A DNA stretch of 64,000 nucleotides from Ruminococcus sp. 210702-SL.1.03 (GCF_020559915.1 NZ_JAJCLZ010000004.1:78742-142741); one strand, 5' to 3'. Shown: positions 17,262 through 25,692, counted from the first letter of the stretch. Numbers and translations: made by a program. Notes: generated by a model from the sequence alone, not told the origin.

Positions 17262-18383
17262 ATGGATCATTTGGATCTTGACGAACTCAGATCACAGATC
17301 AACGAGATAGACGAGCAGATACTTTCGCTCTTTACGAAGCGTATGCAGACTTGCTATAAAGTGGCAGAATATAAGATAGCTAACGACTTGCCCGTGTTTC
17401 AGATGGACAGAGAGCATCAGATAATCGAGCGCGTGCGCAGCGAAGTGCCCGCCGATATGGCAGATCCTGCCGAGGTGCTTTTTACCAATATGATGGATAT
17501 ATCGAAGTGCAAGCAGTTTCAGAAATTTTTTGCCGACGCCGAGCCTTTTGAGTCCTCGCCGCTAGACCTTACGGGAAGCCGCAGGGTAGCCGTTCCCGGC
17601 ACTGTCGGCTCGTATTCGCACGTTGCGGCAAATAAGTTCCTGCCCGAGTCTGAGCCGGAGTTTTACGATTCTTTCGGCGAAGTATTCGCGGCGGTAGAAA
17701 GCGGCAAAGCTGAGTTCGGCGTAGTGCCTATCGTAAACTCCACAGCGGGCACGGTTTCGCAGACATACGAGCTTATGCGCCGCCACGATTTCAAGATATG
17801 CGCCTGCACTAAGGTTTCGGTCGACCATTGCTTGGCGATAAAGCCCGATACCGACCTTGCGGACGTTAAGCGCGTTTACTCGCACGAGCAGGCGCTTATG
17901 CAGTGCTCGAAATATCTAGCGCAGCACGGCTGGTCGGCTCACCCGTATGAGAATACCGCCCTCGCGGCAGATTTTGTAAAAGAAAGCGCCGAGCCTTACG
18001 CGGCTATCTGCTCTGAGCAGTGTGCGAACCATTTCGGCTTGAAGATAATCGACCACGGCATAGCAAACGCCGAGTGCAATTTTACCAAATTCATACTTAT
18101 CTCCAAAAAGCAGCTTTTAGCGCCCGACGCCGATATAATCTCAGTTTCGCTCACCGTTCCCCACCAGACCTCGGCGCTTTACCGCCTGCTGACGAAGTTT
18201 TCCGTTTCGGGTCTGAATCTTACCATGATAGAGTCGCGCCCAATCGCCAATACCGATTTCGACGTGCTTTTCTATCTCGATTTTCAGGGTTCGGTAAATT
18301 CACCCGACGTTGTAAAGCTGATACGCGAGCTTGAAACCGAGCTTGGCTATTTCAAACTGCTGGGTAACTATAAAGAGATCTGA
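17262..18383 (+). CDS. pheA: Bifunctional chorismate mutase / prephenate dehydratase
   Basis: 373 residues in three domains: an AroQ chorismate mutase (residues 1-85: DLDELRSQINEIDEQIL, KRMQTCYKVAEYK), prephenate dehydratase (about 105-290), and an ACT domain (about 295-373) with the Phe-binding ESRPI motif. It converts chorismate to phenylpyruvate, committing flux to Phe, with probable feedback control through the ACT domain. One oddity: the dehydratase TRF motif reads T275-K276-F277. ATG 17262 follows AAGGAG at 17247-17252; a TTG at 17241 lies before that site. Confidence 0.93.
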   Translation: MDHLDLDELRSQINEIDEQILSLFTKRMQTCYKVAEYKIANDLPVFQMDREHQIIERVRSEVPADMADPAEVLFTNMMDISKCKQFQKFFADAEPFESSPLDLTGSRRVAVPGTVGSYSHVAANKFLPESEPEFYDSFGEVFAAVESGKAEFGVVPIVNSTAGTVSQTYELMRRHDFKICACTKVSVDHCLAIKPDTDLADVKRVYSHEQALMQCSKYLAQHGWSAHPYENTALAADFVKESAEPYAAICSEQCANHFGLKIIDHGIANAECNFTKFILISKKQLLAPDADIISVSLTVPHQTSALYRLLTKFSVSGLNLTMIESRPIANTDFDVLFYLDFQGSVNSPDVVKLIRELETELGYFKLLGNYKEI

Positions 18384-18395
18384 GGAGGCTGACAT

Positions 18396-18875
18396 ATGCG
18401 CATAGGACAGGGTTACGACGTTCACCGCCTTACCGAGGACAGAAAGCTTATTTTGGGCGGCGTGGATATTCCGCACGATAAAGGTTTGCTGGGTCATTCT
18501 GACGCCGACGTGCTCGTGCACGCTATAATGGACGCGCTTCTCGGCGCAGCCGCTATGGGCGATATAGGCAAGCTTTTCCCCGATACCGACCCAGAATACA
18601 GCGGCGCTGACAGCATGAAGCTGCTGGCAAAAGTCTGCGAGGTTATCCGCGGCGAGGGCTGCGAGATAGGCAACATCGACGCTACCGTTATAGCGCAGAA
18701 ACCGAAGCTGGCGCCGTATATAATGCAGATGCGCGATAACATAGCGCGCGTCTGCGGCATAGAGCTTTCGCAGATCTCGGTGAAAGCTACCACTGAGGAA
18801 AAGCTAGGCTTTACGGGCGCGTGCGAGGGCATTTCCGCAAGCGCCGTTTGCCTGCTTGACTCCCGCCGCGGCTGA
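18396..18875 (+). CDS. ispF: 2-C-methyl-D-erythritol 2,4-cyclodiphosphate synthase
   Basis: 159 residues. It closes the cyclodiphosphate in the MEP isoprenoid pathway. Visible: GQGYDVHRL (zinc ligands Asp and His near residues 8-10), [19 protein letters not shown] (third zinc ligand His), [13 protein letters not shown], and the C-terminal [10 protein letters not shown]. The ribosome binding site AGGAGG is strong. The start is 13 bases after pheA, so the two are probably co-transcribed. Confidence 0.97.
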   Translation: MRIGQGYDVHRLTEDRKLILGGVDIPHDKGLLGHSDADVLVHAIMDALLGAAAMGDIGKLFPDTDPEYSGADSMKLLAKVCEVIRGEGCEIGNIDATVIAQKPKLAPYIMQMRDNIARVCGIELSQISVKATTEEKLGFTGACEGISASAVCLLDSRRG

Positions 18876-18941
18876 TCACTCCATATCAAAAACAGTTTTC
18901 TAAAATCATGAAACGCTGATTTGAAATATAAGTTATAAAAC

Positions 18942-18985
18942 CGCTCCTTTTTGATAATACTACATACAGTAATCAAAAAGGAGCG
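18942..18985 (+). promoter_or_regulatory. Perfect 14-bp hairpin covering a ribosome binding site
   Basis: CGCTCCTTTTTGAT (18942-18955) and ATCAAAAAGGAGCG (18972-18985) are exact reverse complements with a 16-base loop. The right arm contains the ribosome binding site AAAAAGGAG of the gene starting at 18993. The loop can add a short TACT/AGTA pair. No T-run follows on the plus strand, so it is not a plain terminator for ispF. Confidence 0.8.
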
Positions 18986-18992
18986 ATCTTAT

Positions 18993-19430
18993 ATGAGCAA
19001 TAAACAGGAATCCATAGGGCTTTTGAAAGAAACTAACGCGGGCATACAGATGGGCGTTTCCACGCTGGAAGAGATGATCTCAGACATTCGCGACGAGCGC
19101 CTGCGCGCGGTTATGCACGACTCAAAGGCGGAGCATGACGAGCTGGGCGACGAAGCGCACAGGCTGCTGCTGGAGTACGGCGCTGATACTAAAGAGCCTC
19201 ACCTCGCCGCCAAAGCCATGAGCTGGATGAAGACCAACGTGAAAATGGCTGCCGAGCCGGGCGACAAGACCGCTGCAGGGCTTGTTACCGACGGCTGCAA
19301 TATGGGAGTAAAAACGCTGAATAAGTATATAAATCAGTATAAGCACGCCGACTCCGCCGCCGTGAGCCTTGCCAAAAAAGTCATACGCTGCGAGGAAAAG
19401 CTTTGCAGCGATGTAAAACGCTATCTCTAA
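18993..19430 (+). CDS. Predicted ferritin-like four-helix protein
   Basis: 145 residues, soluble and almost entirely amphipathic helix. Helix 1 is around residues 3-30 (SIGLLKETNAGIQMGVSTL), helix 2 around 33-60 (with HDSKAEHDELGDEAHRL), helix 3 around 75-105, and helix 4 around 110-143. Glu and His spaced along the helices (EEM, EHDELGDE, CEEK) recall ferritin-like or DUF2383-type bundles, but I cannot assign a family with confidence. ATG 18993 was chosen because the upstream ATG at 18951 precedes the ribosome binding site at 18975-18983. That site is locked in a perfect hairpin, so translation is probably regulated. A terminator follows. Confidence 0.7.
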   Translation: MSNKQESIGLLKETNAGIQMGVSTLEEMISDIRDERLRAVMHDSKAEHDELGDEAHRLLLEYGADTKEPHLAAKAMSWMKTNVKMAAEPGDKTAAGLVTDGCNMGVKTLNKYINQYKHADSAAVSLAKKVIRCEEKLCSDVKRYL

Positions 19431-19439
19431 TAACACAGA

Positions 19440-19472
19440 AGCGGCTGCCGCATATGGACAGCCGCTTTTTAT
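19440..19472. terminator. Intrinsic terminator between convergent genes
   Basis: AGCGGCTG (19440-19447) and CAGCCGCT (19459-19466), then TTTTATTT. It overlaps the stop codon of the minus-strand VanXY-like gene. Confidence 0.88.
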
Positions 19473-20026
19473 TTGTAGTAGTATAGATATTCCTCCAGCG
19501 TAAGCCCCTCTCGGCGTATCACCTCAGCGTGTTCTCTGCCGACATAGCGGTAGTGCCATGGTTCGTAGGCTATGCCCGTAATGTGCTCTTTCATGCGCGG
19601 ATAACGCAGTATAAAGCCGTATTTCCAAGCGTTCACGCATAGCCAGCGCCCCTGCTCGGTAGCGTAAAAATCGTCCTGCGTGTCGTCCCAGTCGGGCGAG
19701 CATAGGTCGCAGGCAAGACCAGTGTGGTGCTCGCTGTGCATAGGCTTCGCGAGATAGCGCGCAGTGAGCTTTTCCGCCGCCGAAGGCGTTTCGCCGCTGC
19801 ACATATACTCCGCCACGCTTCTGTTCCAAAGCTGCTGCTGATACTCGGGCGTGCGGTAAGCGGAAAGCACTTTTATCACAACTTCATCGCTTTCGGCGGC
19901 GCGCAGCATCTCTCGGCAGTGTTCCGCGGCGGTCTTTTCCATCTTCACCGTGCCGACCTCCTCTAACTGCGGCGCGAAGTCTTTCGGTACAGGACTTACG
20001 CTGTCTACAAGAATAAGATAGTCCAT
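19469..20026 (-). CDS. Soluble M15 D,D-peptidase (VanXY/VanY-like)
   Basis: 185 residues. The M15 zinc-peptidase motifs are complete: SAYRTPEYQQQLW (substrate-binding Arg), SEHHTGLACDL (zinc His and Asp, around residue 115), and EPWHYRYVG (catalytic Glu, zinc His, around residue 155). There is no signal peptide or membrane anchor, unlike typical VanY. The C-terminal half (YGFILRYP, ITGIAYEPWH, RYVG, TLEEY) reads like cytoplasmic VanXY-type dipeptidase/carboxypeptidases. It would cut D-Ala-ended peptides or dipeptides. No vanH, ligase or vanRS genes are nearby. The ribosome binding site GGAGGAA is good. It is divergent from spoIIP. Confidence 0.85.
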   Translation of the reverse strand: MDYLILVDSVSPVPKDFAPQLEEVGTVKMEKTAAEHCREMLRAAESDEVVIKVLSAYRTPEYQQQLWNRSVAEYMCSGETPSAAEKLTARYLAKPMHSEHHTGLACDLCSPDWDDTQDDFYATEQGRWLCVNAWKYGFILRYPRMKEHITGIAYEPWHYRYVGREHAEVIRREGLTLEEYLYYYK

Positions 20027-20073
20027 TTTCTATTCCTCCTGTTAATATACTGCATTATATTATATATATGCTG

Positions 20074-20102
20074 TAATATTCGCTTTTGATACCGCATAGT
20101 AT
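20074..20102 (+). promoter_or_regulatory. Sigma-E-like sporulation promoter of spoIIP
   Basis: TAATATT (20074-20080), 14-base spacer, CATAGTAT (20095-20102). This fits the Bacillus sigma-E -35 (KMATATT) and partly its -10 (CATACAMT). Expected transcription would begin about 30 bases before the ATG at 20138. No vegetative promoter is obvious here. Confidence 0.55.
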
Positions 20103-20137
20103 TACTCAGTATCAGAATATTAAGGAGGATAACGGTA

Positions 20138-21274
20138 ATGGATATGAAAAAGACCTGCAAATGGTCGCTCGCGGTGGTGATCTCCTGCGCGGTAGTGCCT
20201 TTCGGCGTTTCAGAGGGGGCAAAGCTCGCACCTGCGTTTTCAAGCGCGGCGGCGTACTCGGCAGCGCGCGAGATGGATATTTCGGCAAAGGCAGCCGTCC
20301 CGCAGACAGCATTTTCCGCGGCGCACAGCGATATGATAGGCTCTACCGCGCGCGATATGGAAGCCGCGCCCGAAGAGGTGGAGATACGCCTGCCGCAGGG
20401 CGCTGAGATACCTACGCCTATGCCCTCAGCTGACGTGATAAACGCTCTGCCTTACCCTACTGACCTCGCCGACCACGACGGCGTTATAGAAAAGAACAAT
20501 TTCGGCGCATACAGCGGCGAGCAGTATTTTGACCTCGCAGACGGCGGACAGGTGCGAAACTGCACGTCTTTAGATAATTCCGAACTTCTCGAAAACAGCA
20601 CTAAAGGCAGGGTGTTTGAGATAGAAACAGGCACGGAAGAGCCGCAGGTTCTTATCTACCACACCCACACCACCGAAAGCTTTGAGCTTGAAGATAAAGA
20701 TTGGTACGACAGCGATTTCGGCGGAAAGACCTCAGAGCCTGATAAGAACATGACAGCCGTCGGCGACGAGATATGCCGACAACTTGAAGAGAGCGGGATA
20801 ACCGTTATCCACGATACATTAGTGCACGATTACCCCAGCTACGACGCGGCGTATGATTCCAGCCGACAGACGGTCAGCGAGCTGCTTGAGGAGTACCCAT
20901 CGGTAAAAGTAGCGCTCGACATTCACCGCGACGGCATAGAAACAGCCGAAGGCGTGCGCCTGGCGCCCGTAGCCGAGATAGACGGCAGGGAAGCTGCGCA
21001 GATAATGATTATCTCGGGCTGCGATGACGGCACTATGGATATGCCGAATTATATGGATAACTTTCGCTTCGCCTGCGAATTGCAGTCGGAATCCGAAACG
21101 CTTTTTTCTGGTCTTACCCGCCCGATACTTTTTGATTACAGATTTTACAATCAAGATCTTACTTCCGGTTCGCTGCTGATAGAGGTCGGCAGCCACGGCA
21201 ATACGCTTGAGCAGGCAAAATACAGCGGCGAGCTGATAGGAAAAGCCCTCGCAGAGCTTTTTACAGCGGAATAG
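20138..21274 (+). CDS. spoIIP: Stage II sporulation protein P (engulfment peptidoglycan hydrolase)
   Basis: 378 residues. An N-terminal signal/membrane segment (WSLAVVISCAVVPFGV) is followed by a low-complexity Ala/Pro-rich linker to about residue 165 and then the SpoIIP amidase/endopeptidase domain. Key motifs: VLIYHTHTTESF near residue 180, VALDIHRDG around residue 265, and LLIEVGSHGNTLEQA around residue 350, with the His and Glu expected to bind zinc. In Bacillus, SpoIIP works with SpoIID and SpoIIM at the engulfing septal membrane. The ribosome binding site AAGGAGG is strong. Confidence 0.95.
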   Translation: MDMKKTCKWSLAVVISCAVVPFGVSEGAKLAPAFSSAAAYSAAREMDISAKAAVPQTAFSAAHSDMIGSTARDMEAAPEEVEIRLPQGAEIPTPMPSADVINALPYPTDLADHDGVIEKNNFGAYSGEQYFDLADGGQVRNCTSLDNSELLENSTKGRVFEIETGTEEPQVLIYHTHTTESFELEDKDWYDSDFGGKTSEPDKNMTAVGDEICRQLEESGITVIHDTLVHDYPSYDAAYDSSRQTVSELLEEYPSVKVALDIHRDGIETAEGVRLAPVAEIDGREAAQIMIISGCDDGTMDMPNYMDNFRFACELQSESETLFSGLTRPILFDYRFYNQDLTSGSLLIEVGSHGNTLEQAKYSGELIGKALAELFTAE

Positions 21275-21288
21275 ATGTGCAGAAACGT

Positions 21289-21315
21289 CCCCGTTTTCAG
21301 CGGGGCTTTTTTGTT
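21289..21315 (+). terminator. Intrinsic terminator after spoIIP
   Basis: CCCCG (21289-21293) and CGGGG (21301-21305), followed by CTTTTTTGTTTT. Confidence 0.88.
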
Positions 21316-21350
21316 TTGAATGAAAAGTTGTTAATTTTCATGATAAGCCC

Positions 21351-21379
21351 TTGCTATTTCGCCGCATTTGTTATATAAT
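21351..21379 (+). promoter_or_regulatory. murD operon promoter
   Basis: TTGCTA (21351-21356), 17 bases, TATAAT (21374-21379). It is the only strong promoter seen before the gene run that ends near 35113. Confidence 0.8.
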
Positions 21380-21455
21380 ATAATAGAGTATGTATGCTAT
21401 AGGCTTGATACATAATTACTTTGCCGCAGTACGGCAGAAAAGGAGATAGTTGCTA

Positions 21456-22847
21456 ATGACAAAGGCACAGAGATTTTTCACTTCGATCAAAGATAAAAGA
21501 GTAGGCTTTATCGGTACGGGCGTTAGCCACACCCAGCTGATACGCGTATTTCTTTCCAAGGGCATAAAAGTAGTTATTCTTGATAAAAAGGACGAGGACC
21601 ATTTCCCCGAAGACCTTTACAGCGAATTTTCGGCAAAGGGCGCTGAGTTTTCGCTCGGCGATAATTACCTCGACGAAATGTTCAACTGCGATATTGTTTT
21701 CCGTACCCCTGGTATGTATTTCAATAACCCGATGCTTACCAAGGCGCGCGAGGCGGGCGTGGTAGTTACTTCCGAGATGGAGGTATTCTTCGACCTCTGC
21801 CCCTGCAAGCTTTACGCTGTGACCGGTTCTGACGGAAAGACCACCACCACCACCCTTATCAGCGAGTTCTTAAAGGCTGAGGGAAAGAGAGTGCACCTCG
21901 GCGGCAATATAGGCAAAGCACTGCTGCCGATAGTTGAAACTATGAGCGAGACCGACGCTGCGGTAGTAGAGCTTTCGAGCTTCCAGCTCATCTCTATGCG
22001 CAAGTCGCCCGACGTAGCCGTTATAACCAATATCTCGCCAAACCACCTCGATGTTCACGGCACTATGGAAGAGTACATCGACGCTAAGTGCAATCTTATC
22101 CGCCATCAGAACGCTTTTTCGAAAACTGTACTCAATGCGGATAACGAGGAAACTATGAAGCTTGCGCCAATGGTACGCGGCACGCTCGTTAAATTTTCCC
22201 TCTCGGGCAACACCGACCGCGGAGCTTTCCTGCGCGACGACGGTATGCTCTGCTATATCGACAAGGGAAAAGTTACCGAGATAGTCCATAAGGAAGATAT
22301 ACGCATACCCGGCATCCATAATGTGGATAACTACCTTACTGCGATCTCGGCAGTATGGGGCGAAGTATCTATCGAAAGCATCGTGAACACCGCTATGACT
22401 TTCGGCGGCGTAGAGCACAGAATAGAGTTCGTCCGCGAAGTAGACGGCGTGAAGTGGTACAATGACTCCATCGCCACTAGCCCGACGCGCGTTATGGCGG
22501 GCTTAAATTCCTTCGACCAGAAAATAATAATCATCGCGGGCGGATATGATAAGAAGATACCTTACGAGCCTATGGCCGATACCGTAAACGAAAAGGTAAA
22601 AATACTTATCCTGCTTGGCGCGACTGGCCCTAAGATAGAAAAAGCAGTTACCTCCTCGCCGCTGTACCCCGAGAGCGGACTTAAAATAGTTCGCGTGAAA
22701 ACGCTCGAGGAAGCGGTAGAGCAGGCGAATATCCTTTCAAAGCCGGGCGATGTAGTTTCGCTTTCGCCCGCCAGCGCGAGCTTTGATCTGTATGTAAATT
22801 TTGAGGAAAGAGGAAAGCATTTCAAGCGCCTTGTAAACGAGCTTTGA
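21456..22847 (+). CDS. murD: UDP-N-acetylmuramoylalanine--D-glutamate ligase
   Basis: 463 residues. It adds D-Glu to UDP-MurNAc-L-Ala in the cytoplasm. An N-terminal Rossmann domain (GFIGTGVSHTQLIRVF) precedes the Mur ATPase P-loop VTGSDGKTTTTTLI (around residue 125), NISPNHLDVHGTMEEY (around 195), and the C-terminal domain with VKWYNDSIATSP (around 335). ATG 21456 is 10 bases after AGGAG; a TTG at 21450 is too close. It heads a long co-directional cluster. Confidence 0.95.
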   Translation: MTKAQRFFTSIKDKRVGFIGTGVSHTQLIRVFLSKGIKVVILDKKDEDHFPEDLYSEFSAKGAEFSLGDNYLDEMFNCDIVFRTPGMYFNNPMLTKAREAGVVVTSEMEVFFDLCPCKLYAVTGSDGKTTTTTLISEFLKAEGKRVHLGGNIGKALLPIVETMSETDAAVVELSSFQLISMRKSPDVAVITNISPNHLDVHGTMEEYIDAKCNLIRHQNAFSKTVLNADNEETMKLAPMVRGTLVKFSLSGNTDRGAFLRDDGMLCYIDKGKVTEIVHKEDIRIPGIHNVDNYLTAISAVWGEVSIESIVNTAMTFGGVEHRIEFVREVDGVKWYNDSIATSPTRVMAGLNSFDQKIIIIAGGYDKKIPYEPMADTVNEKVKILILLGATGPKIEKAVTSSPLYPESGLKIVRVKTLEEAVEQANILSKPGDVVSLSPASASFDLYVNFEERGKHFKRLVNEL

Positions 22848-22859
22848 TCTGCGGTCGAT

Positions 22860-23882
22860 ATGGATAGATCTGAACTTAAAAATATGCTCTCCGCCCTTTG
22901 CGCCGCCGACGGCGTTTCGGGAACGGAGGAAAACGCGGCGGCTGTGTGCGCAAAGTACCTTTCGGCTTACGGCGAAACGCAGACCGACGCTTTCAATAAC
23001 GTGATCTGCAAAGTCGGCAGCCACACTGCGGACAAGCCCACTGTAATGATAGAAGCGCATATCGACGAGATAGGCATGATAGTAAATCACATTACGGACG
23101 ACGGCTTTCTGCGCGTTTCAAAGAGCGGCGGAATAGACGAGCGCGTTCTGCCAGCGGCGGAGGTCACGATCTACGGCAAAGAAAAGCTCATCGGCGTGGT
23201 GACGAGCGTTCCCCCGCATTTACAGACCGAGCATAAAAAGGCGGCGAAACTCGATGATCTGTATATAGATACGGGTCTGAGCGGCGCGCGCGCAAAAGAG
23301 CTTATCTCGTTGGGCGACAGAGTGCTGATAGAAAATACCCTCGCCGATATGGGCGGGCTGGTGACATCTAAAGCGCTCGACGACCGCGCATGCGTTTGCG
23401 CGCTTATCCGCACGCTTGACCTGCTGAAAGGCAGGGATACCGCCTACAATATCTCGGCGGCGGTGTGCTCGGGCGAAGAGGTAGGCTCGCGCGGGGCTAA
23501 GGTAACGGCTTTCTGCGAGCAGACTGATATTTCGCTGATAATGGACGTTTCGTTCGGCAGAGTGCACGGCGAGTCGGATGAAGATACCGGCGAGGTCAGC
23601 GGGGGAGCGATGATAGGCATTTCGCCCGTGCTCTCGCGCAGGCTCTCAAATGCGCTCATCGAAACGGCTAAGACCGAGCAGCTTCCATATCAGATAGAAG
23701 TGATGGGCGGAAGAACTGGCACCGACGCTGACGAAGCCGCGGCTGCTGGTAAAGGCTCTGCCGCCTGTACACTTTCGATACCGATACGCAATATGCACAC
23801 GCCCGTAGAAGCTGCCTACCTCGGCGATATTGAAAACACCGCGCGTCTGGCTGCGGCTTTCTGCGAAAGGGGGCTTTTCTGA
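22860..23882 (+). CDS. M42-family aminopeptidase-like protein (first of two)
   Basis: 340 residues with the M42 layout: IEAHIDEIGMIV near residue 65 (metal His and Asp), ALDDRACVCALI around residue 170 (bridging Asp), SGEEVGSRGA around residue 205 (catalytic Glu-Glu), IMDVSFG around residue 220, and IRNMHTPVEAA around residue 310 (metal His). Members are dimetal aminopeptidases or endoglucanase-like proteins that form dodecamers. Loop RVHGESDEDTGEVSGG is acidic. Its ribosome binding site is weak and the stop overlaps the next start by one base (TGATG), so the two are coupled. Confidence 0.88.
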   Translation: MDRSELKNMLSALCAADGVSGTEENAAAVCAKYLSAYGETQTDAFNNVICKVGSHTADKPTVMIEAHIDEIGMIVNHITDDGFLRVSKSGGIDERVLPAAEVTIYGKEKLIGVVTSVPPHLQTEHKKAAKLDDLYIDTGLSGARAKELISLGDRVLIENTLADMGGLVTSKALDDRACVCALIRTLDLLKGRDTAYNISAAVCSGEEVGSRGAKVTAFCEQTDISLIMDVSFGRVHGESDEDTGEVSGGAMIGISPVLSRRLSNALIETAKTEQLPYQIEVMGGRTGTDADEAAAAGKGSAACTLSIPIRNMHTPVEAAYLGDIENTARLAAAFCERGLF

Positions 23883-24907
23883 TGAAGCTTGCTGAAATAT
23901 TGGAAGAGCTTTGCACGCTGGGCGGTATCTCGGGCGATGAGGGCGATGTTGCGGAGTACATCTGCAAAAAGCTGGAGCGCAAATGCGAGTATAGTATAGA
24001 TAACCTAGGCAACGTCATAGCTTACAAAAAGGGCGCGAAGCGCGCTCCTCACCGCGTGCAGATCTCGGCGCATATGGACGAAGTAGGACTGATAGTCACC
24101 TACATCAACGCCGACGGCACTCTGAAATTTTCAACGGTGGGAGGCGTAGACCCGCGCGTGCTTTACGGCAAACGCGTGCTTATCGGAAAAGATAGGCTTC
24201 TCGGCGTTATCGGCGGAAAGGCTGTCCATAATCTTTCCGAGGCTGAGCGCTCGGCAGCGCCGCAGGAAAGTGAACTTGTGATCGACGCAGGCTTTTCCTC
24301 GCGCGAGGAAGCGCAGAATCATATCCCGCTCGGCGAAAGCGTGATCTTCGATTCGCGCTTTATGCGCTTCGGTGAGGGCATGATAAAAGCGCGCGCGATA
24401 GACGACAGAGCGGGCTGCGCGATAATGCTTGCGCTTATAGATGAAGAGCTTGAGTACGATACCTGCTTCACCTTCGTAGTTCAGGAAGAAGTAGGTCTGC
24501 GCGGTTCGGGCGCTGCGGCTTTTACCGTTGACCCCGAAATGGCGATAGTGCTTGAGTCTACCACCGCGGCGGATATACCCTCGGCGGCGGGCGAAAAGCG
24601 CGTTTGCGAGGTCGGCAAAGGCCCTGTTGTTTCCTATATGGACAGGCGCACGATATATGATAAGCAGCTTTACGCGCTGGCTTTCGATACCGCGCGCGGG
24701 CTGGATATACCCTGCCAGACAAAGACTATGGTGGCGGGCGGCAATGACGCGGGCGCTATCTCGCTCGCACGCGGGGGAGTGCGCACCGCCGCGATCTCAC
24801 TGCCATGCAGATACCTGCATTCGCCCTCCTGCGTGATAGCTGAGAGCGATTTAGAGAACGCTTATCTGCTAACTAAAAATTTACTGAAACGGATGCAAGA
24901 GCTATGA
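23882..24907 (+). CDS. M42-family aminopeptidase-like protein (second of two)
   Basis: 341 residues with the same fold and length as its upstream neighbour. ISAHMDEVGLIV near residue 65, AIDDRAGCAIMLALI around 170, VQEEVGLRGSGAAAF around 205, IVLESTTAADIP around 220, and CRYLHSPSCVI around residue 310 supply the metal ligands and catalytic Glu. The two sequences differ clearly outside the motifs, so this is an old paralogous pair and they may form distinct or mixed oligomers (inference). Its stop overlaps the GNAT gene as ATGA. Confidence 0.9.
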   Translation: MKLAEILEELCTLGGISGDEGDVAEYICKKLERKCEYSIDNLGNVIAYKKGAKRAPHRVQISAHMDEVGLIVTYINADGTLKFSTVGGVDPRVLYGKRVLIGKDRLLGVIGGKAVHNLSEAERSAAPQESELVIDAGFSSREEAQNHIPLGESVIFDSRFMRFGEGMIKARAIDDRAGCAIMLALIDEELEYDTCFTFVVQEEVGLRGSGAAAFTVDPEMAIVLESTTAADIPSAAGEKRVCEVGKGPVVSYMDRRTIYDKQLYALAFDTARGLDIPCQTKTMVAGGNDAGAISLARGGVRTAAISLPCRYLHSPSCVIAESDLENAYLLTKNLLKRMQEL

Positions 24908-25680
24908 TAAGTCAGCTTACCGAGGGCGAAACAGAGCTTTTTGAAAAGCTGAAGCCGAACCATTACGCGCGGCGTATACGTTCGCATTTCGCCGCATATT
25001 CGATCAAATATGATTTTGCGCGCTTTTACGTTCTTCGGCGCGGGGGACAGGCGGTAACGCTTATCTCCATTTTCAACGCGGCGATGATGTGCGCCGATAT
25101 AACGGGGCAGTCGCTCACTGCCGCCGAGGTGGAGGAGCTTGCGCATTTTATACTTATGAATTCGCCGTATTCGGTAGAGCTTGACCCGCGCTACGCCGAA
25201 ACGCTGCGCGGACTGATAGGCAAAGACTATTCCTCTGAGCTGCGCACCGAGTTCGCGTACAGCGCCCGCGGCGAACTGCCCGCGCTCGACGTGAACGAAT
25301 GTCCGCCGCTGGACGATGTTTACGCTATTCTGAAAGAGTCGTTTCCCGCGCTGGCAGATTGCTACGAGCTTTGGCTCACCGATACTTCTCACCGCGTGCG
25401 CCGCGGACTTTCGCAGTCTTTCATGATGGGCGGATGCACTACCGCGACTATACAGTATATAATCGACAAGACCGCGCTGATAGGTCACGTCGCCACCCTG
25501 CCCGAATACCGCGGACACTATTACGCCCGCCGCCTGCTTTATTGGATAGGCGAGCGCCTGACGAACGACGGTTACGATGTCCGTCTGCTTGCGCGACCGC
25601 ACCGCGTAAGCTATTACCGCGAGATAGGTTTTGCGGCAGTTTCGCAGGACGAAGTTTTTGAACTAAGGGACAATACATAA
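24904..25680 (+). CDS. GNAT-family N-acetyltransferase
   Basis: 258 residues. The C-terminal half is a GNAT domain: IGHVATLPEYRGHYYARRLL (around residues 198-217) contains the acetyl-CoA pyrophosphate-binding R/Q-x-x-G-x-A pattern, followed by RPHRVSYYREIGF near the end. The N-terminal 130 residues form a separate domain without recognisable motifs; long GNATs with such N-terminal regions are common in Clostridia. Substrate unknown. It is coupled to the M42 gene and ends in a short tandem duplication. Confidence 0.8.
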   Translation: MISQLTEGETELFEKLKPNHYARRIRSHFAAYSIKYDFARFYVLRRGGQAVTLISIFNAAMMCADITGQSLTAAEVEELAHFILMNSPYSVELDPRYAETLRGLIGKDYSSELRTEFAYSARGELPALDVNECPPLDDVYAILKESFPALADCYELWLTDTSHRVRRGLSQSFMMGGCTTATIQYIIDKTALIGHVATLPEYRGHYYARRLLYWIGERLTNDGYDVRLLARPHRVSYYREIGFAAVSQDEVFELRDNT

Positions 25681-25692
25681 GGGATAATACAT
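25665..25692 (+). repeat. 14-base tandem duplication
   Basis: Two adjacent copies of AAGGGAYAATACAT (25665-25678 and 25679-25692), differing at one base. The first holds the GNAT C-terminal codons and the first base of its stop; a third, degenerate copy follows as the ribosome binding site region AAAGGATAAT. Confidence 0.85.

Noticed and set aside
25665..25692. Insertion-sequence scar or attachment site
   Set aside because: The duplication is directly adjacent with nothing between copies; replication slippage is simpler.
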